A DNA stretch of 64,000 nucleotides from Acidobacteria bacterium UBA2999. GTDB lineage: Bacteria; Acidobacteriota; Vicinamibacteria; Vicinamibacterales; UBA2999. The stretch covers positions 1 through 64,000 of the forward strand of contig DDZV01000005.1 of NCBI GenBank assembly GCA_002346475.1, in the 5' to 3' direction. Shown here in pieces: positions 53,006-61,444 of this stretch; the stretch's first letter is position 1; every line of letters starts with the position of its first letter. Position numbers and translations under genes: made by a program. The notes below the pieces were generated by a model, which was given only the letters and a program-made list of their open reading frames with translations, had not been told where the DNA came from and ran no database searches.

Positions 53006-53470
53006 ATGGAAGTCACGGTTCGTTGTCCTCAGTGTGATGCGGCGTTGCCCATCAATGTTGACGAAGCCGAAGTAAAAATTTGTTGCCAACGCTGCGGGCG
53101 AGAAACCCGGCTTAAGGGCACCAATGCTGTGATATCTGACACTGCTGTGGACAGTTGTCCAGTTTGTCAGGGAAACGATTTTTACATACGAAAAGATTTT
53201 GATCCAAAGACCGGCGTGGCAATTGTTGCAACAGGCGCAATCATCAGTGCTGTTTTTTATTACTTTGGCCAAGACATCATTGCTTATGGTGTTTTAGGTA
53301 GTGGCGCACTCATTGATTTAATTGTCTACGGTCGATTAAAAAATGTGACCATTTGTTACCGTTGCCATGCAGAGTTTAGAGGTGCATATAAACGAACAGC
53401 TGATGTGTTCGATTTGCATACTGCAGATATTCTTGAGCCCGAATGGGAGAGAAAAATCCGTCGCCGCTAA
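53006..53470 (+). CDS. Zinc-ribbon protein with two membrane helices
   Basis: Protein of 154 residues from ATG 53006. Four CxxC-type pairs: CPQC and CQRC near the N-terminus, CPVC at about residue 51 and CYRC at about 113, forming perhaps two zinc ribbons. The two halves flank a hairpin of two hydrophobic segments (about 72-100). The upstream in-frame start at 52952 lies inside the preceding gene. Function unknown; possible partner of the preceding membrane protein. Confidence 0.72.
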   Translation: MEVTVRCPQCDAALPINVDEAEVKICCQRCGRETRLKGTNAVISDTAVDSCPVCQGNDFYIRKDFDPKTGVAIVATGAIISAVFYYFGQDIIAYGVLGSGALIDLIVYGRLKNVTICYRCHAEFRGAYKRTADVFDLHTADILEPEWERKIRRR

Positions 53471-54687
53471 AACAGTGTTACCTGAACAGGTTCCCCTTGC
53501 TCAACAGTGATTGTCGTAGGTGCGATTTCGATATAGCCGTCTGCCTGCGACATGCTAGTGATATCACCTGAAGCTTTGAAGGCTGGTACCGCTATGCCTT
53601 GTTCCACTCGTACCGTATAGAACTGGTGTTTATCTATCGCTGATCGTATTTTCTTGCCGAGCGGAACGGTAATGGTACGAGCGTGATGAGCGGGCAAGTG
53701 TGCTAGATGGCGAATTACAGGTACAAGTAATATGTGTGCATTGGAGAGGCATGACGTCGGGTAACCAGGCATGCCAAAGATGAGCTTGTCATTGATTATA
53801 CCTACCACAGTGGGTTTGCCAGGCTTGATAGCGAGGCCGTGGAAAAGGATGGTTCCTTTTTGTCCAATGACATCAACCATAAAGTCCCGTGTCCCTACAG
53901 AACTTCCGCCAGAGAATACCAGGAGGTCTGATTCCAGGCACCGCTCGACAGCATCAGACAAGTCCTTAATGTTGTCTGATGCGGTACGATGTGGTTCTGG
54001 ATATCCACCGTGCTCTGTCACGATGGCCGTGAGTGTGAACTTATTGATGTCATAGATTTGTCCAGGTTTAAGTGGTTGTCCAAGATCCGCAATCTCATTA
54101 CCAGTTGATAGAATTGCAACCCGTGGACGCACATAGACTCTTACTTCGGTAGTGCCAACTGCAGCAAGTGCACCGATACGGCTTGCATTAAGGACTTCGC
54201 CTGTTCTTAGAACGATCTGGCCTTCCTGAATGTCAGCACCTTGCTGGCCGACGTGCTGTTGTGGCTCAACAGGGCTCATGATGTAGACAGTGTTAGATGA
54301 ATCAGACTTTGTTTTTTCTACCATGACTACGGCATTAGCGTTATCTGGCATTGGTGCCCCAGTAGAAATTTCTGAACATTGCCCAGATTCTATTGGGCAT
54401 GTCGGTATTTGACCGGTGAACACACGTTCCACACAGGTTAAATATTTTGGGTTTTCTTGAGTCGCTCCGAATGTATCTTCAGCGCGGACGGCGTAGCCAT
54501 CCATGGCGGCACGTGCGAAGGACGGCACATCAGCACTGGCAATACACTCCTGCGCGAGCACTCGACCATTTGCTTCAGACAGCGATACAATTTCAATACG
54601 ATCAATCGTTTTCATCTGTGATTCGATTAGTGCTTTCGCTTGCGCTAGTGGAATTGTATTTTTGATTGGGCGCATCTTCACAGTCAT
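53467..54687 (-). CDS. moeA: Molybdopterin molybdotransferase MoeA
   Basis: Inserts molybdate into adenylated molybdopterin to form molybdenum cofactor. ASADVPSFARAAMDGYAVRAED, GEVLNASRIGALAAVG, LVFSGGSSVGTRDFMVDV and FGMPGYPTSCLSNAHILL are all MoeA landmarks. Domain IV ends the 406-residue protein. Overlaps moaB by 4 bp. Confidence 0.95.
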   Translation of the reverse strand: MTVKMRPIKNTIPLAQAKALIESQMKTIDRIEIVSLSEANGRVLAQECIASADVPSFARAAMDGYAVRAEDTFGATQENPKYLTCVERVFTGQIPTCPIESGQCSEISTGAPMPDNANAVVMVEKTKSDSSNTVYIMSPVEPQQHVGQQGADIQEGQIVLRTGEVLNASRIGALAAVGTTEVRVYVRPRVAILSTGNEIADLGQPLKPGQIYDINKFTLTAIVTEHGGYPEPHRTASDNIKDLSDAVERCLESDLLVFSGGSSVGTRDFMVDVIGQKGTILFHGLAIKPGKPTVVGIINDKLIFGMPGYPTSCLSNAHILLVPVIRHLAHLPAHHARTITVPLGKKIRSAIDKHQFYTVRVEQGIAVPAFKASGDITSMSQADGYIEIAPTTITVEQGEPVQVTLF

Positions 54688-55187
54688 CGGTTCATTTGCT
54701 GTACAACGTGACCAAGTTCAGGCACGATAAGTTTTGTTAGTGCGAGCTGCACAGCAGGTTCTGAACCTGGAAGTACAAAGATCGCTGTATGGTTTACAGT
54801 GCCGGCAGTAGCACGACTTAGCATTGCGGCAGCGCCTATTTCTTGAAAACTTAGAACTCGGAATAATTCACCGAAGCCATCAAGCTTCTTAGTCAGGAGC
54901 TTGTTCACTATTTCGAATGTACTGTCTCGAGATGTGATACCTGTTCCACCTGTTGTGAGGATAACTTGTACTTCTGAGTTTGCAATTTGTTTCTGGATAA
55001 CCTCTTCAATTTGTACAGGGTCGTCAGGAACAAGCTTATATCCAACAATATTGTGTCCGTTTTTAATGAGGCCATTTCGCACTGCACGCCCGCTAGTGTC
55101 TGTTTCAGAAGTACGTGTATCACTGACGGTCAGGATGAAGCAGTTAATCGTAGCGGGGGCTGCCGCTCGGTGCTTAAGGTAATTCAC
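54684..55187 (-). CDS. moaB: Molybdenum cofactor biosynthesis protein MoaB/MogA
   Basis: Molybdopterin adenylyltransferase family, 167 residues. ILTVSDTRTSETDTSG, LTTGGTGITSRDSTFEIV and IFVLPGSEPAVQLALTKLIVPELGH give the family pattern. Shorter than plant Cnx1G, as in bacterial MoaB. It overlaps moeA by 4 bp, a compact two-gene operon; the remaining moa genes are elsewhere. Confidence 0.93.
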   Translation of the reverse strand: MNYLKHRAAAPATINCFILTVSDTRTSETDTSGRAVRNGLIKNGHNIVGYKLVPDDPVQIEEVIQKQIANSEVQVILTTGGTGITSRDSTFEIVNKLLTKKLDGFGELFRVLSFQEIGAAAMLSRATAGTVNHTAIFVLPGSEPAVQLALTKLIVPELGHVVQQMNR

Positions 55188-55274
55188 ATAGGAATTATAG
55201 GTGGTGTATAGTTATTTCTTATATCTTAGTATCACCATCGCTACAGACTGTATTAGTTGAACGTATTCCTATAA

Positions 55275-55351
55275 GCGCCCTTAGCTCAGCTGGATAGAGT
55301 GTCTGGCTACGAACCAGGAGGTCGCAGGTTCGAATCCTGCAGGGCGCGCCA
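55275..55351 (+). tRNA. tRNA-Arg (anticodon ACG)
   Basis: A 77-base cloverleaf: acceptor arms GCGCCCT/AGGGCGC, D arm GCTC-AGCTGGATA-GAGT, anticodon stem TCTGG/CCAGG with loop CTACGAA (anticodon ACG), T arm GCAGG-TTCGAAT-CCTGC, discriminator G and encoded CCA. It lies between moaB and an acyl-CoA ligase gene. Antisense reading of its body produces a familiar spurious protein fragment. Confidence 0.97.
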
Positions 55352-56923
55352 TTACTGCTTTCCGATGGAAGATTGGCCTTGTCGTAAAACGTATTTCTGG
55401 ATTTTTCCAGTTGCGGTCTTTGGTAGTTGGTCGACAAACACAATTTTTCGTGGTGCTTTAAAATGTGCCAGTTTTTCTCTGGCATAGGTAATCAGTTCTT
55501 TGTCAGTCGCAGAAGTGCCTTGATTCAGCACGACGAAGGCACACGGAGTTTCTCCCCATTTTTCATCTGGCACACCAATCACTGCAATCTCACAGATGCT
55601 CGGGTGTTGCATCATTACGCCTTCAACCTCAACTGAAGAGATGTTTTCCCCGCCACTGATGATCACGTCTTTAAAGCGATCGCGAATCTCGATATACCCA
55701 TCGGGGTGCATGACGGCGGCATCTCCACTGTGGAACCAGCCACCACGCATGGCAGTTGCTGTAGCTTCCGAGTCGTTATAGTAGCCAGCCATGATGACGT
55801 TTCCGCGCATAATAATTTCTCCAAGGGTCTGTCCATCTCTCGGCACGTCATGCTCAGATTCGTCAACAACACGTAGTGCGCCAGCTGTCATGATTTCGAC
55901 ACCTTGCCTTGCTTTGATAGTTGCCTGCTCTTTCGAGGAACGGGTTTTGTGCTCGGCCTGAGGTTCACACACAGTCATGAATGGAGATGTTTCTGTTAGT
56001 CCGTAAGCATGTAGAAGGTTCCATCCGAATTCACCTTCGACTCGCTGAATTGTGGCCGCTGCAGGCGGGGCGCCAGCAGTTATGACTTTGATGCCACGGC
56101 GTACCTCGCCGCGTTTATGAGCGGGTGCGTTGGCTAACATAATGAGGACAGTCGGCGCTGCACACATATGTGTTACTTCTTCTTCACGCATTAGTCGAAA
56201 TGAAGTTTCAGGATCAAGTGCACGGAGACAAATATGCGTGCCTCCAATAGCAGTTATCAACCAAGTAAATGTCCACCCATTTGCATGGAACATTGGCAGT
56301 GTCCAGAGATACCGATCAGCCGATGTCATTGGCCAATGAATTAAGACGCCGACGATGTTTATGTAGGCATTTCGATGGGTAATCATTACGCCTTTTGGAC
56401 GGGACGTTGTACCACTGGTGTAGTTGATTGTGAGCAAGTCAGTTTCTTTAATAGTAGGCGTTTCAAAAATAGGCTCTTCGACAGCAAGTAATGCTTCGTA
56501 GTCAAGGAAGTCTTTACCAGCACCTTCAAGTGCTACAAAGTGTTGAACGTCTGGACAGTTTGTACGGATAGTATCCACTGCATCGAGATAATCCTTGTGG
56601 ACACAAACAACCTTTGCTTCGCTGTGGTTAATGATGTACTCGAATTCGGCTGGGTTTAATCGAAAATTAATTGGAACTAGTACTGCACCAATTTGTGGTA
56701 CAGCATAGAACGATTCAAGTTGTGCGTGCGTATTTGGAGAGAGGTATGCAACTTTGTCCCCTTTGGTAATCCCGAGACGTTGCAGCGCGGCTGACCATCG
56801 GTCACAACGGCTAAAAAACTTAGCATAAGTAAGGCGTAGTGTCCCATCAACTACAGCTTCTTTAGTTGCGTAAAGTTTTCGCGTTCGGCGTTGAAATTCT
56901 AATGGCGTTAGTGGTGTTTCCAC
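55352..56923 (-). CDS. AMP-forming acyl-CoA synthetase (AlkK-like)
   Basis: ANL-family ligase of 523 residues. P-loop YTSGTTSRPKGVMITHRN, the A5-type motif HAYGLTETSP, a hinge with YIEIRDRFKDVIISGGENISSVEVE and the catalytic Lys in LPKTATGKIQKYVL. Similar in length and motifs to medium-chain fatty-acid CoA ligases such as AlkK, but the substrate is unproved. The first 15 residues (METPLTPLEFQRRTR) are typical. It ends just next to the tRNA gene. Confidence 0.88.
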   Translation of the reverse strand: METPLTPLEFQRRTRKLYATKEAVVDGTLRLTYAKFFSRCDRWSAALQRLGITKGDKVAYLSPNTHAQLESFYAVPQIGAVLVPINFRLNPAEFEYIINHSEAKVVCVHKDYLDAVDTIRTNCPDVQHFVALEGAGKDFLDYEALLAVEEPIFETPTIKETDLLTINYTSGTTSRPKGVMITHRNAYINIVGVLIHWPMTSADRYLWTLPMFHANGWTFTWLITAIGGTHICLRALDPETSFRLMREEEVTHMCAAPTVLIMLANAPAHKRGEVRRGIKVITAGAPPAAATIQRVEGEFGWNLLHAYGLTETSPFMTVCEPQAEHKTRSSKEQATIKARQGVEIMTAGALRVVDESEHDVPRDGQTLGEIIMRGNVIMAGYYNDSEATATAMRGGWFHSGDAAVMHPDGYIEIRDRFKDVIISGGENISSVEVEGVMMQHPSICEIAVIGVPDEKWGETPCAFVVLNQGTSATDKELITYAREKLAHFKAPRKIVFVDQLPKTATGKIQKYVLRQGQSSIGKQ

Positions 56924-57078
56924 GATGGTTCAGGATAATACCATGCGTACAGTCATGGATTCTTTAGGGAACTTTTCACATGTCCCTGTTTTTGCCTCGC
57001 TGTGCATTTGCACTATCGTTGACTGTATAAGCAGTTACCTATGAATTTCTTTAGAGAGTTGTTGGACTTATTTTTTAT

Positions 57079-58614
57079 TTATTGAGGGATGGTACAAGTA
57101 AAGTTGCTTTCGTTATTTGAATCGCCACTTCCATCGTAAACTGCTACTTCTGGGTAAGGACAGACGGGACGTGTTAGTGCTATGTGTCCATCTTGATTAC
57201 GTTTCGAGGCCACAAGACGATTAGGGGCTTGTCCATCTTCTACCCATGTACGTATTGCCTCAACCCAGTCAACTTGGTCTGGCCCTGGCCCATTTGCGCA
57301 GTGCAAGACACCAGGTAACATGTAGAGTCGCGCATAGTCACGAACATTGTTATCACGTGCTTCGAGTTCTTCGTAATAATTGATTGTCCCGAGTGGTGTT
57401 AGTGCAAGGTCAGACCACCCGGTCCAGTAGATAATTTTTCCGTTTTGCTCCCGAAACGCGCTCAGGTCTGTGTCAATTGCATCAAGTATTTTTGATGCAG
57501 CCGCTGTGTCTGTTTTCCATGTTGAGAAATCGTATGTCGTGTAGTCCCATTCAGGATCGTTAAATACGAAGTACTTATAAAGTTCAGTGCCAAAGCCATA
57601 ATGCGCGTTTGGCATGCCTGGCATTTGTAATGGTCCGCCACCAACGACCCATGAATCCCATCCACCTGGTTCGTTTTCTCCACCGTAATTAAATCCAAAG
57701 AAGAGCTGTTCGTCGTTGGCAGTTGGTCCGTTATAGACCGCTTGGATAGCAGCAAGTTGACGTGACGTTACACAATCAGTTGCGCTCGTGTCGTTAGGAC
57801 ATAATGGGAGGTCTGTCGGAGAGAATGGGCACTGCCGAGGATCGGTCATCATCCCGTCCTTTACTCCATCAGCTTCGTCACAGGCAGAGAGAATGCTTGA
57901 GCTTAACAGTTCAAGATTTTCTGGTGTTAAAACAGGATTGTTAGTATCCCCAGTGGGATAGATGGCTTGCTGAGTTTGCACAAACCCAGCCGTGAGTGCA
58001 GTCCAGTAATAAGCTGGGGCACCAGCGACAATGCCATCAAAATCGTTCGGGTATCGCTGTGATTCCATCATTCCTTGTCCGCCACCGCGTGAACAGCCAA
58101 TAAAGTATGAGTATTCTGGTGCTTGTGTGTAGTAATGCTCGATAAGCGCTTTAGCTACTTCAGCAGTTAAATGAATAGCACGGTGTCCAAAATTTTCTTG
58201 TCGTTCAGGATTATTCAGAGCCCAACTGGCCTCAATGCCTCCGCCTACATGTCCAGTATCCGTTCCTACGGTTGCATAGCCTTGTTCAAGTGCGCCATAG
58301 CTCAGCGCGGAGTTTTGTACTGTGCCAACATAGCCACCGCCACCTCCCATCATAAAGCGACCGTTCCATTCTTCTGGCAGTAACAGTTCAAAATTAATTT
58401 CAGTTTCGATCACACCTGTAACCTTGCAGTGACTTGGGCCAACTTCACTTGCTCGGATGTTCTCAGTTTTAGTGATCCTGGAATTGTTTAATGTCAGTGC
58501 AGTGAGTTCAGTACACGAGCTTTCAACATCCCTTGCTGGACCTGCACAAGCACCAATCACAATAAGAGACGTACCAAGAGTGATCGTGCATGCATAGCGG
58601 GTCAGCAGGTCCAT
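57079..58614 (-). CDS. Tannase/feruloyl-esterase-family lipoprotein
   Basis: Exported ester hydrolase of 511 residues. The N-terminus ends in a lipobox VIGAC (Cys23), so it is lipid-anchored. The catalytic Ser175 lies in FIGCSRGGGQGMM, next to Cys174, and the C-terminus has VLHCANGPGPDQ with His-Cys: the CS-D-HC pattern of the tannase family. A lid-like calcium-binding stretch DEADGVKDGMMTDP is present. Substrates are likely plant-type phenolic esters or related compounds, by family inference. Confidence 0.88.
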   Translation of the reverse strand: MDLLTRYACTITLGTSLIVIGACAGPARDVESSCTELTALTLNNSRITKTENIRASEVGPSHCKVTGVIETEINFELLLPEEWNGRFMMGGGGGYVGTVQNSALSYGALEQGYATVGTDTGHVGGGIEASWALNNPERQENFGHRAIHLTAEVAKALIEHYYTQAPEYSYFIGCSRGGGQGMMESQRYPNDFDGIVAGAPAYYWTALTAGFVQTQQAIYPTGDTNNPVLTPENLELLSSSILSACDEADGVKDGMMTDPRQCPFSPTDLPLCPNDTSATDCVTSRQLAAIQAVYNGPTANDEQLFFGFNYGGENEPGGWDSWVVGGGPLQMPGMPNAHYGFGTELYKYFVFNDPEWDYTTYDFSTWKTDTAAASKILDAIDTDLSAFREQNGKIIYWTGWSDLALTPLGTINYYEELEARDNNVRDYARLYMLPGVLHCANGPGPDQVDWVEAIRTWVEDGQAPNRLVASKRNQDGHIALTRPVCPYPEVAVYDGSGDSNNESNFTCTIPQ

Positions 58615-58655
58615 TGTTGATCTCCTTGGGTAGAGTACAGCGTTAGTATGGTTAA

Positions 58656-59558
58656 TTAGTGTAGGGCGATGGTTGTGTCAAGAGGCTGGTACTCAATTAA
58701 GTCCTGACGAATGTGGCGACGTATGCCTCGAAAAAAGACACTTAAGTCTAGGTGGAGATCAAAAGTTGACGGATACCAGACTTCTGGACTAACACGTATA
58801 AAATCAAGTTGTCCTTTTGCGTGCCGAAGTGTTGCAACAATACCCCAGAGATAGCGAAATGGTTTTTGCATTTCAAATGAGATGCGTGCTACTCCGTAGT
58901 CGTTTTGCGTGATCCACATTTTTCCTGTCGAACGATTCAATGCTTTGTCCATTCGTTTTTCGTCTGGTAGTTTCCCTTCACGAGGGACAAATTCAAGAAC
59001 CCAGCACAGGTCTTCTCCCACGGTGTCTGTGCCAACAAGTGCTATGTTGTAGCGAGACATCATTTCACGATTAAATTTAACACTGCTGTATTCGTCGGGT
59101 TCATATTCTTCATCCCGTTCTGCATGTTTTTGAACTTCCTCGATAAATTCTCTTTTATCTTTTGCTGCCTTGCGGACATCATCTTCGTCGAGGGCAAGTC
59201 CATCGCGTTCGATGAGTTCTTCGTAAAGAAGTCCTTCGAGTGGGTAGCGTCGGTACTTAGTAGTTTCTGTGTCGGTTACTTCGCCATCACCATTAAGTTT
59301 CTCGACCGTATACAAAACAATAGATTCAAAATCAAGCTCGCGGTTTGACTCGTCCTGTGCCTCACTTCGTTCAATGGCACGGTCAAGAATCATCTCAGCT
59401 GTTGCTCGGTTTTGGTCGGCCTCTCGGATGGCCTCGTCTGATGAGACAGACGTGTCTGGCTGAGGACTTTGCGCAAGTATTGTCGTTGTTACAAGTGCGA
59501 ACCCAAGGCACTGTGCTGTAACAAAACTGAGAATAATAATAATCAGTCGCCTACACAC
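58656..59558 (-). CDS. Secreted hypothetical protein, possibly LolA-fold
   Basis: Protein of 300 residues with a signal peptide (FVTAQCLGFALVTTTILA). The start is followed by an acidic linker and a helical segment, then YRRYPLEGLLYEELIERDG, RYNIALVGTDTVGEDLCWVLEFVP and KMWITQNDYGVARISFEM, which looks like the lipoprotein-sorting-type fold of many secreted Acidobacteriota proteins. No enzyme motif is seen. It lies 41 bp upstream of the tannase-family gene on the same strand, and may share its transcript. Confidence 0.65.
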   Translation of the reverse strand: MCRRLIIIILSFVTAQCLGFALVTTTILAQSPQPDTSVSSDEAIREADQNRATAEMILDRAIERSEAQDESNRELDFESIVLYTVEKLNGDGEVTDTETTKYRRYPLEGLLYEELIERDGLALDEDDVRKAAKDKREFIEEVQKHAERDEEYEPDEYSSVKFNREMMSRYNIALVGTDTVGEDLCWVLEFVPREGKLPDEKRMDKALNRSTGKMWITQNDYGVARISFEMQKPFRYLWGIVATLRHAKGQLDFIRVSPEVWYPSTFDLHLDLSVFFRGIRRHIRQDLIEYQPLDTTIALH

Positions 59559-59807
59559 TGAACAGATTCTCTCCTTGCTTTCGAGATTGCCGAGTATTAT
59601 GTGACAACTACAACGATGTCTATGTTAAATACCCCATTATTTGCTCGGTTTCAACTGATAGCTCACAATCATGAAAAAGTTATCTGAGTCACAGTGGAAT
59701 TGGGGGTATATAAGGAGGCAAAGGGATATTTCGGTTGTTGACTAAGAACAGATAAAGCTAATTTCACGCCTGTTCACCTAGGACTGCGTGCTTAAGGAGA
59801 TAAAGTA

Positions 59808-60344
59808 ATGGAGAAGGCGATTACTCAACTAGTAAAAGGTTATGAGACCGGTGGTCTCACACGTCGAGGCCTTATTCGAGGCCTCACTATGCTGTTTGCG
59901 GGTACAGCCGCTGCTCCCGCTGCAGCCCAATTACTTGACGGATCAAAAGTGCACGTACATCCTCCGTCACTTCCGTGGGAACCTCTTATCGACCATATAC
60001 AAATTAACTCTCGCGATCCGCAGAAGTCTGCTGAGTTTTATCAGAAGGTATTAGGGCTTGAACTATTGAGAGTAGGCCCAGCTGGTGCTGAGCGCGACTG
60101 TTGTCCAGAGCGAGATGCCTTCCTTGGTGTGAACAATCGCCTCTTGCTTGCCATTCGTAAAAGAGAACCGGTTGGTGCTATTGATCATTGGTCAATGTTG
60201 GCACCTGGCTACGATCGACACCAATTTAAGAGTATTGTCGAGAAACGTGGTGGAACAATTGCGGAACATGATTTAGGTGGACAATATGTCAAGGATCCAG
60301 ATGGGGCAATGTTGCAACTGATGGGTCGTCCTGGCGGGTCCTAA
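59808..60344 (+). CDS. VOC/glyoxalase-superfamily protein with Tat-like leader
   Basis: Protein of 178 residues. Leader LTRRGLIRGLTMLFAGTAAA has paired arginines and a hydrophobic stretch, suggesting Tat export. The rest is one vicinal-oxygen-chelate domain: IDHIQINSRDPQKSAEFYQKVLGLELL with metal-binding His, AIDHWSMLAPGYD and YVKDPDGAMLQLMG. An AAGGAG site lies 10 bp before the start. Its reaction is unknown. The hairpin after the stop separates it from the convergent SnoaL-like gene. Confidence 0.82.
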   Translation: MEKAITQLVKGYETGGLTRRGLIRGLTMLFAGTAAAPAAAQLLDGSKVHVHPPSLPWEPLIDHIQINSRDPQKSAEFYQKVLGLELLRVGPAGAERDCCPERDAFLGVNNRLLLAIRKREPVGAIDHWSMLAPGYDRHQFKSIVEKRGGTIAEHDLGGQYVKDPDGAMLQLMGRPGGS

Positions 60345-60361
60345 ATTATTACCATGTTTTA

Positions 60362-60411
60362 GTACATACCCATCACACCAGTGAAAGAGTAACTGGTGTG
60401 ATGGGGTGTAC
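60362..60411. terminator. Strong bidirectional hairpin between convergent genes
   Basis: CCCATCACACCAGT (60369-60382) and ACTGGTGTGATGGG (60392-60405) are perfect 14-bp complements around a 9-base loop gaaagagta, extended by GTACA/TGTAC after a small bulge. It lies 18 bp after the VOC gene stop and just before the convergent gene's end. There is no T-run; it may act in both directions or bind protein. Confidence 0.65.
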
Positions 60412-60423
60412 AGTGCCAATTGT

Positions 60424-61041
60424 TTATCGAGGTTGGTACGCTGCGTGATGTCCGCCGTTTGGAGAGTAGTCAGCTGACACCGGTTCGGAAATGATTGTGT
60501 AATCTTTGCTTCTAAATCCCCAGGCACTTGTAATGGTAAATGCTTCCCAGCACCATTTTTGTTCACCTTCATTGCGCATCACACCCTCGTAACGTCCACC
60601 TTGTACTCCGCCTGCACCTGAAGTCATGAAATAAGCAGTTACATCAGCTTTCGCAAGGTCTTGATGTACGTTTACAGCAAGGTTTGAAGTGTGATGTCCG
60701 CCACCAATGCGGGGTCCACGAGCACTGTAGTTTTCATAGAGAGGTGCAATATCATCGCGACCTTCAAAATGCAGGTCGTCACCGCCCGCTCCAGGAAAGT
60801 TCGGTACATCGAGGATTGCGTCTTCGCAAAAGACTGCAAGAATTTGGTCATGGCCCAGACCTGAGTCCATTGAGTAGAGATACTGGTTGAAGGTGCTAAG
60901 TACTGCTTCCTTGGCTTCCAGTCGTGCGATACGTTCTCTTAACTCTTGTAGTTCTTCTGGTGGTTGACCATTTGTACAACCAAGCCCTACAGCACCCATA
61001 AAAATCACTACAGTCATTGCTGATAATCCAAATTTCGTCAT
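60424..61041 (-). CDS. SnoaL-like (NTF2-fold) lipoprotein
   Basis: Lipoprotein of 205 residues: leader ending in GLGC (Cys22), then a short coiled coil (ELQELRERIARLEAKEAV), then a SnoaL-like domain with VLSTFNQYLYSMDSGLGHDQIL, CEDAILDVPNF, FEGRDDIAPLY, HHTSNLAVNVHQD and CWEAFTITS. Members of this fold are dehydratases, isomerases or binding proteins; the pocket specificity cannot be read. Convergent with the VOC gene. Confidence 0.8.
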   Translation of the reverse strand: MTKFGLSAMTVVIFMGAVGLGCTNGQPPEELQELRERIARLEAKEAVLSTFNQYLYSMDSGLGHDQILAVFCEDAILDVPNFPGAGGDDLHFEGRDDIAPLYENYSARGPRIGGGHHTSNLAVNVHQDLAKADVTAYFMTSGAGGVQGGRYEGVMRNEGEQKWCWEAFTITSAWGFRSKDYTIISEPVSADYSPNGGHHAAYQPR

Positions 61042-61444
61042 TGTTCGCCCCTCTACTTCGTAAAAAGCTACGGTAATCGCACCGACTTGTCGCGAATCAT
61101 AACAGTAAGTTTGTTTGGCTGTACTGTTCTTGAAGCAATTTGGTAAAAGCTATTAAATTAAACAGAAAATTCACCATAAACCATTTATAAATAAGCAACT
61201 TACAGTTACATGCATATTGAGTATTGGCACAAGTACCACTTTGTTTTCTATAACTTCTGGAACCTCGTCCTTGCAAAAATCGTCAATCAAATCGTCAGCA
61301 TTATGTGGAGGAGTCTGTACTAAATAGTGGGTTTTTCGAATAAATATGGATAATCGAGGTTTTTCTCGTCTGATCCAGATCAAGTTCGACCTAGGGTTTG
61401 TTAAAGCGTAGACATTAGTGGTGTTTTCTCAGAGAGGAGCGAGT
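61042..61444. other. Intergenic region without a supported gene
   Basis: About 400 bp between the divergent SnoaL-like and efflux-adaptor genes. AT-rich in the middle (61140-61220), where promoters for both directions probably lie. A 70-codon minus-strand frame at 61171-61383 has no family resemblance or ribosome site and is not called. No riboswitch, repeat or regulator gene (such as tetR) was found. Confidence 0.5.

Noticed and set aside
55219..55485. Minus-strand frame of 88 codons across the tRNA-Arg gene, containing CRIRTCDLLVRSQTLYPAELRA
   Set aside because: This is the familiar spurious translation of tRNA antisense seen in many databases; the tRNA and the acyl-CoA ligase gene explain the region.
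61171..61383. 70-codon minus-strand frame in the gap before the efflux operon
   Set aside because: No ribosome site, no recognisable domain and AT-driven composition. Not enough to call a gene.
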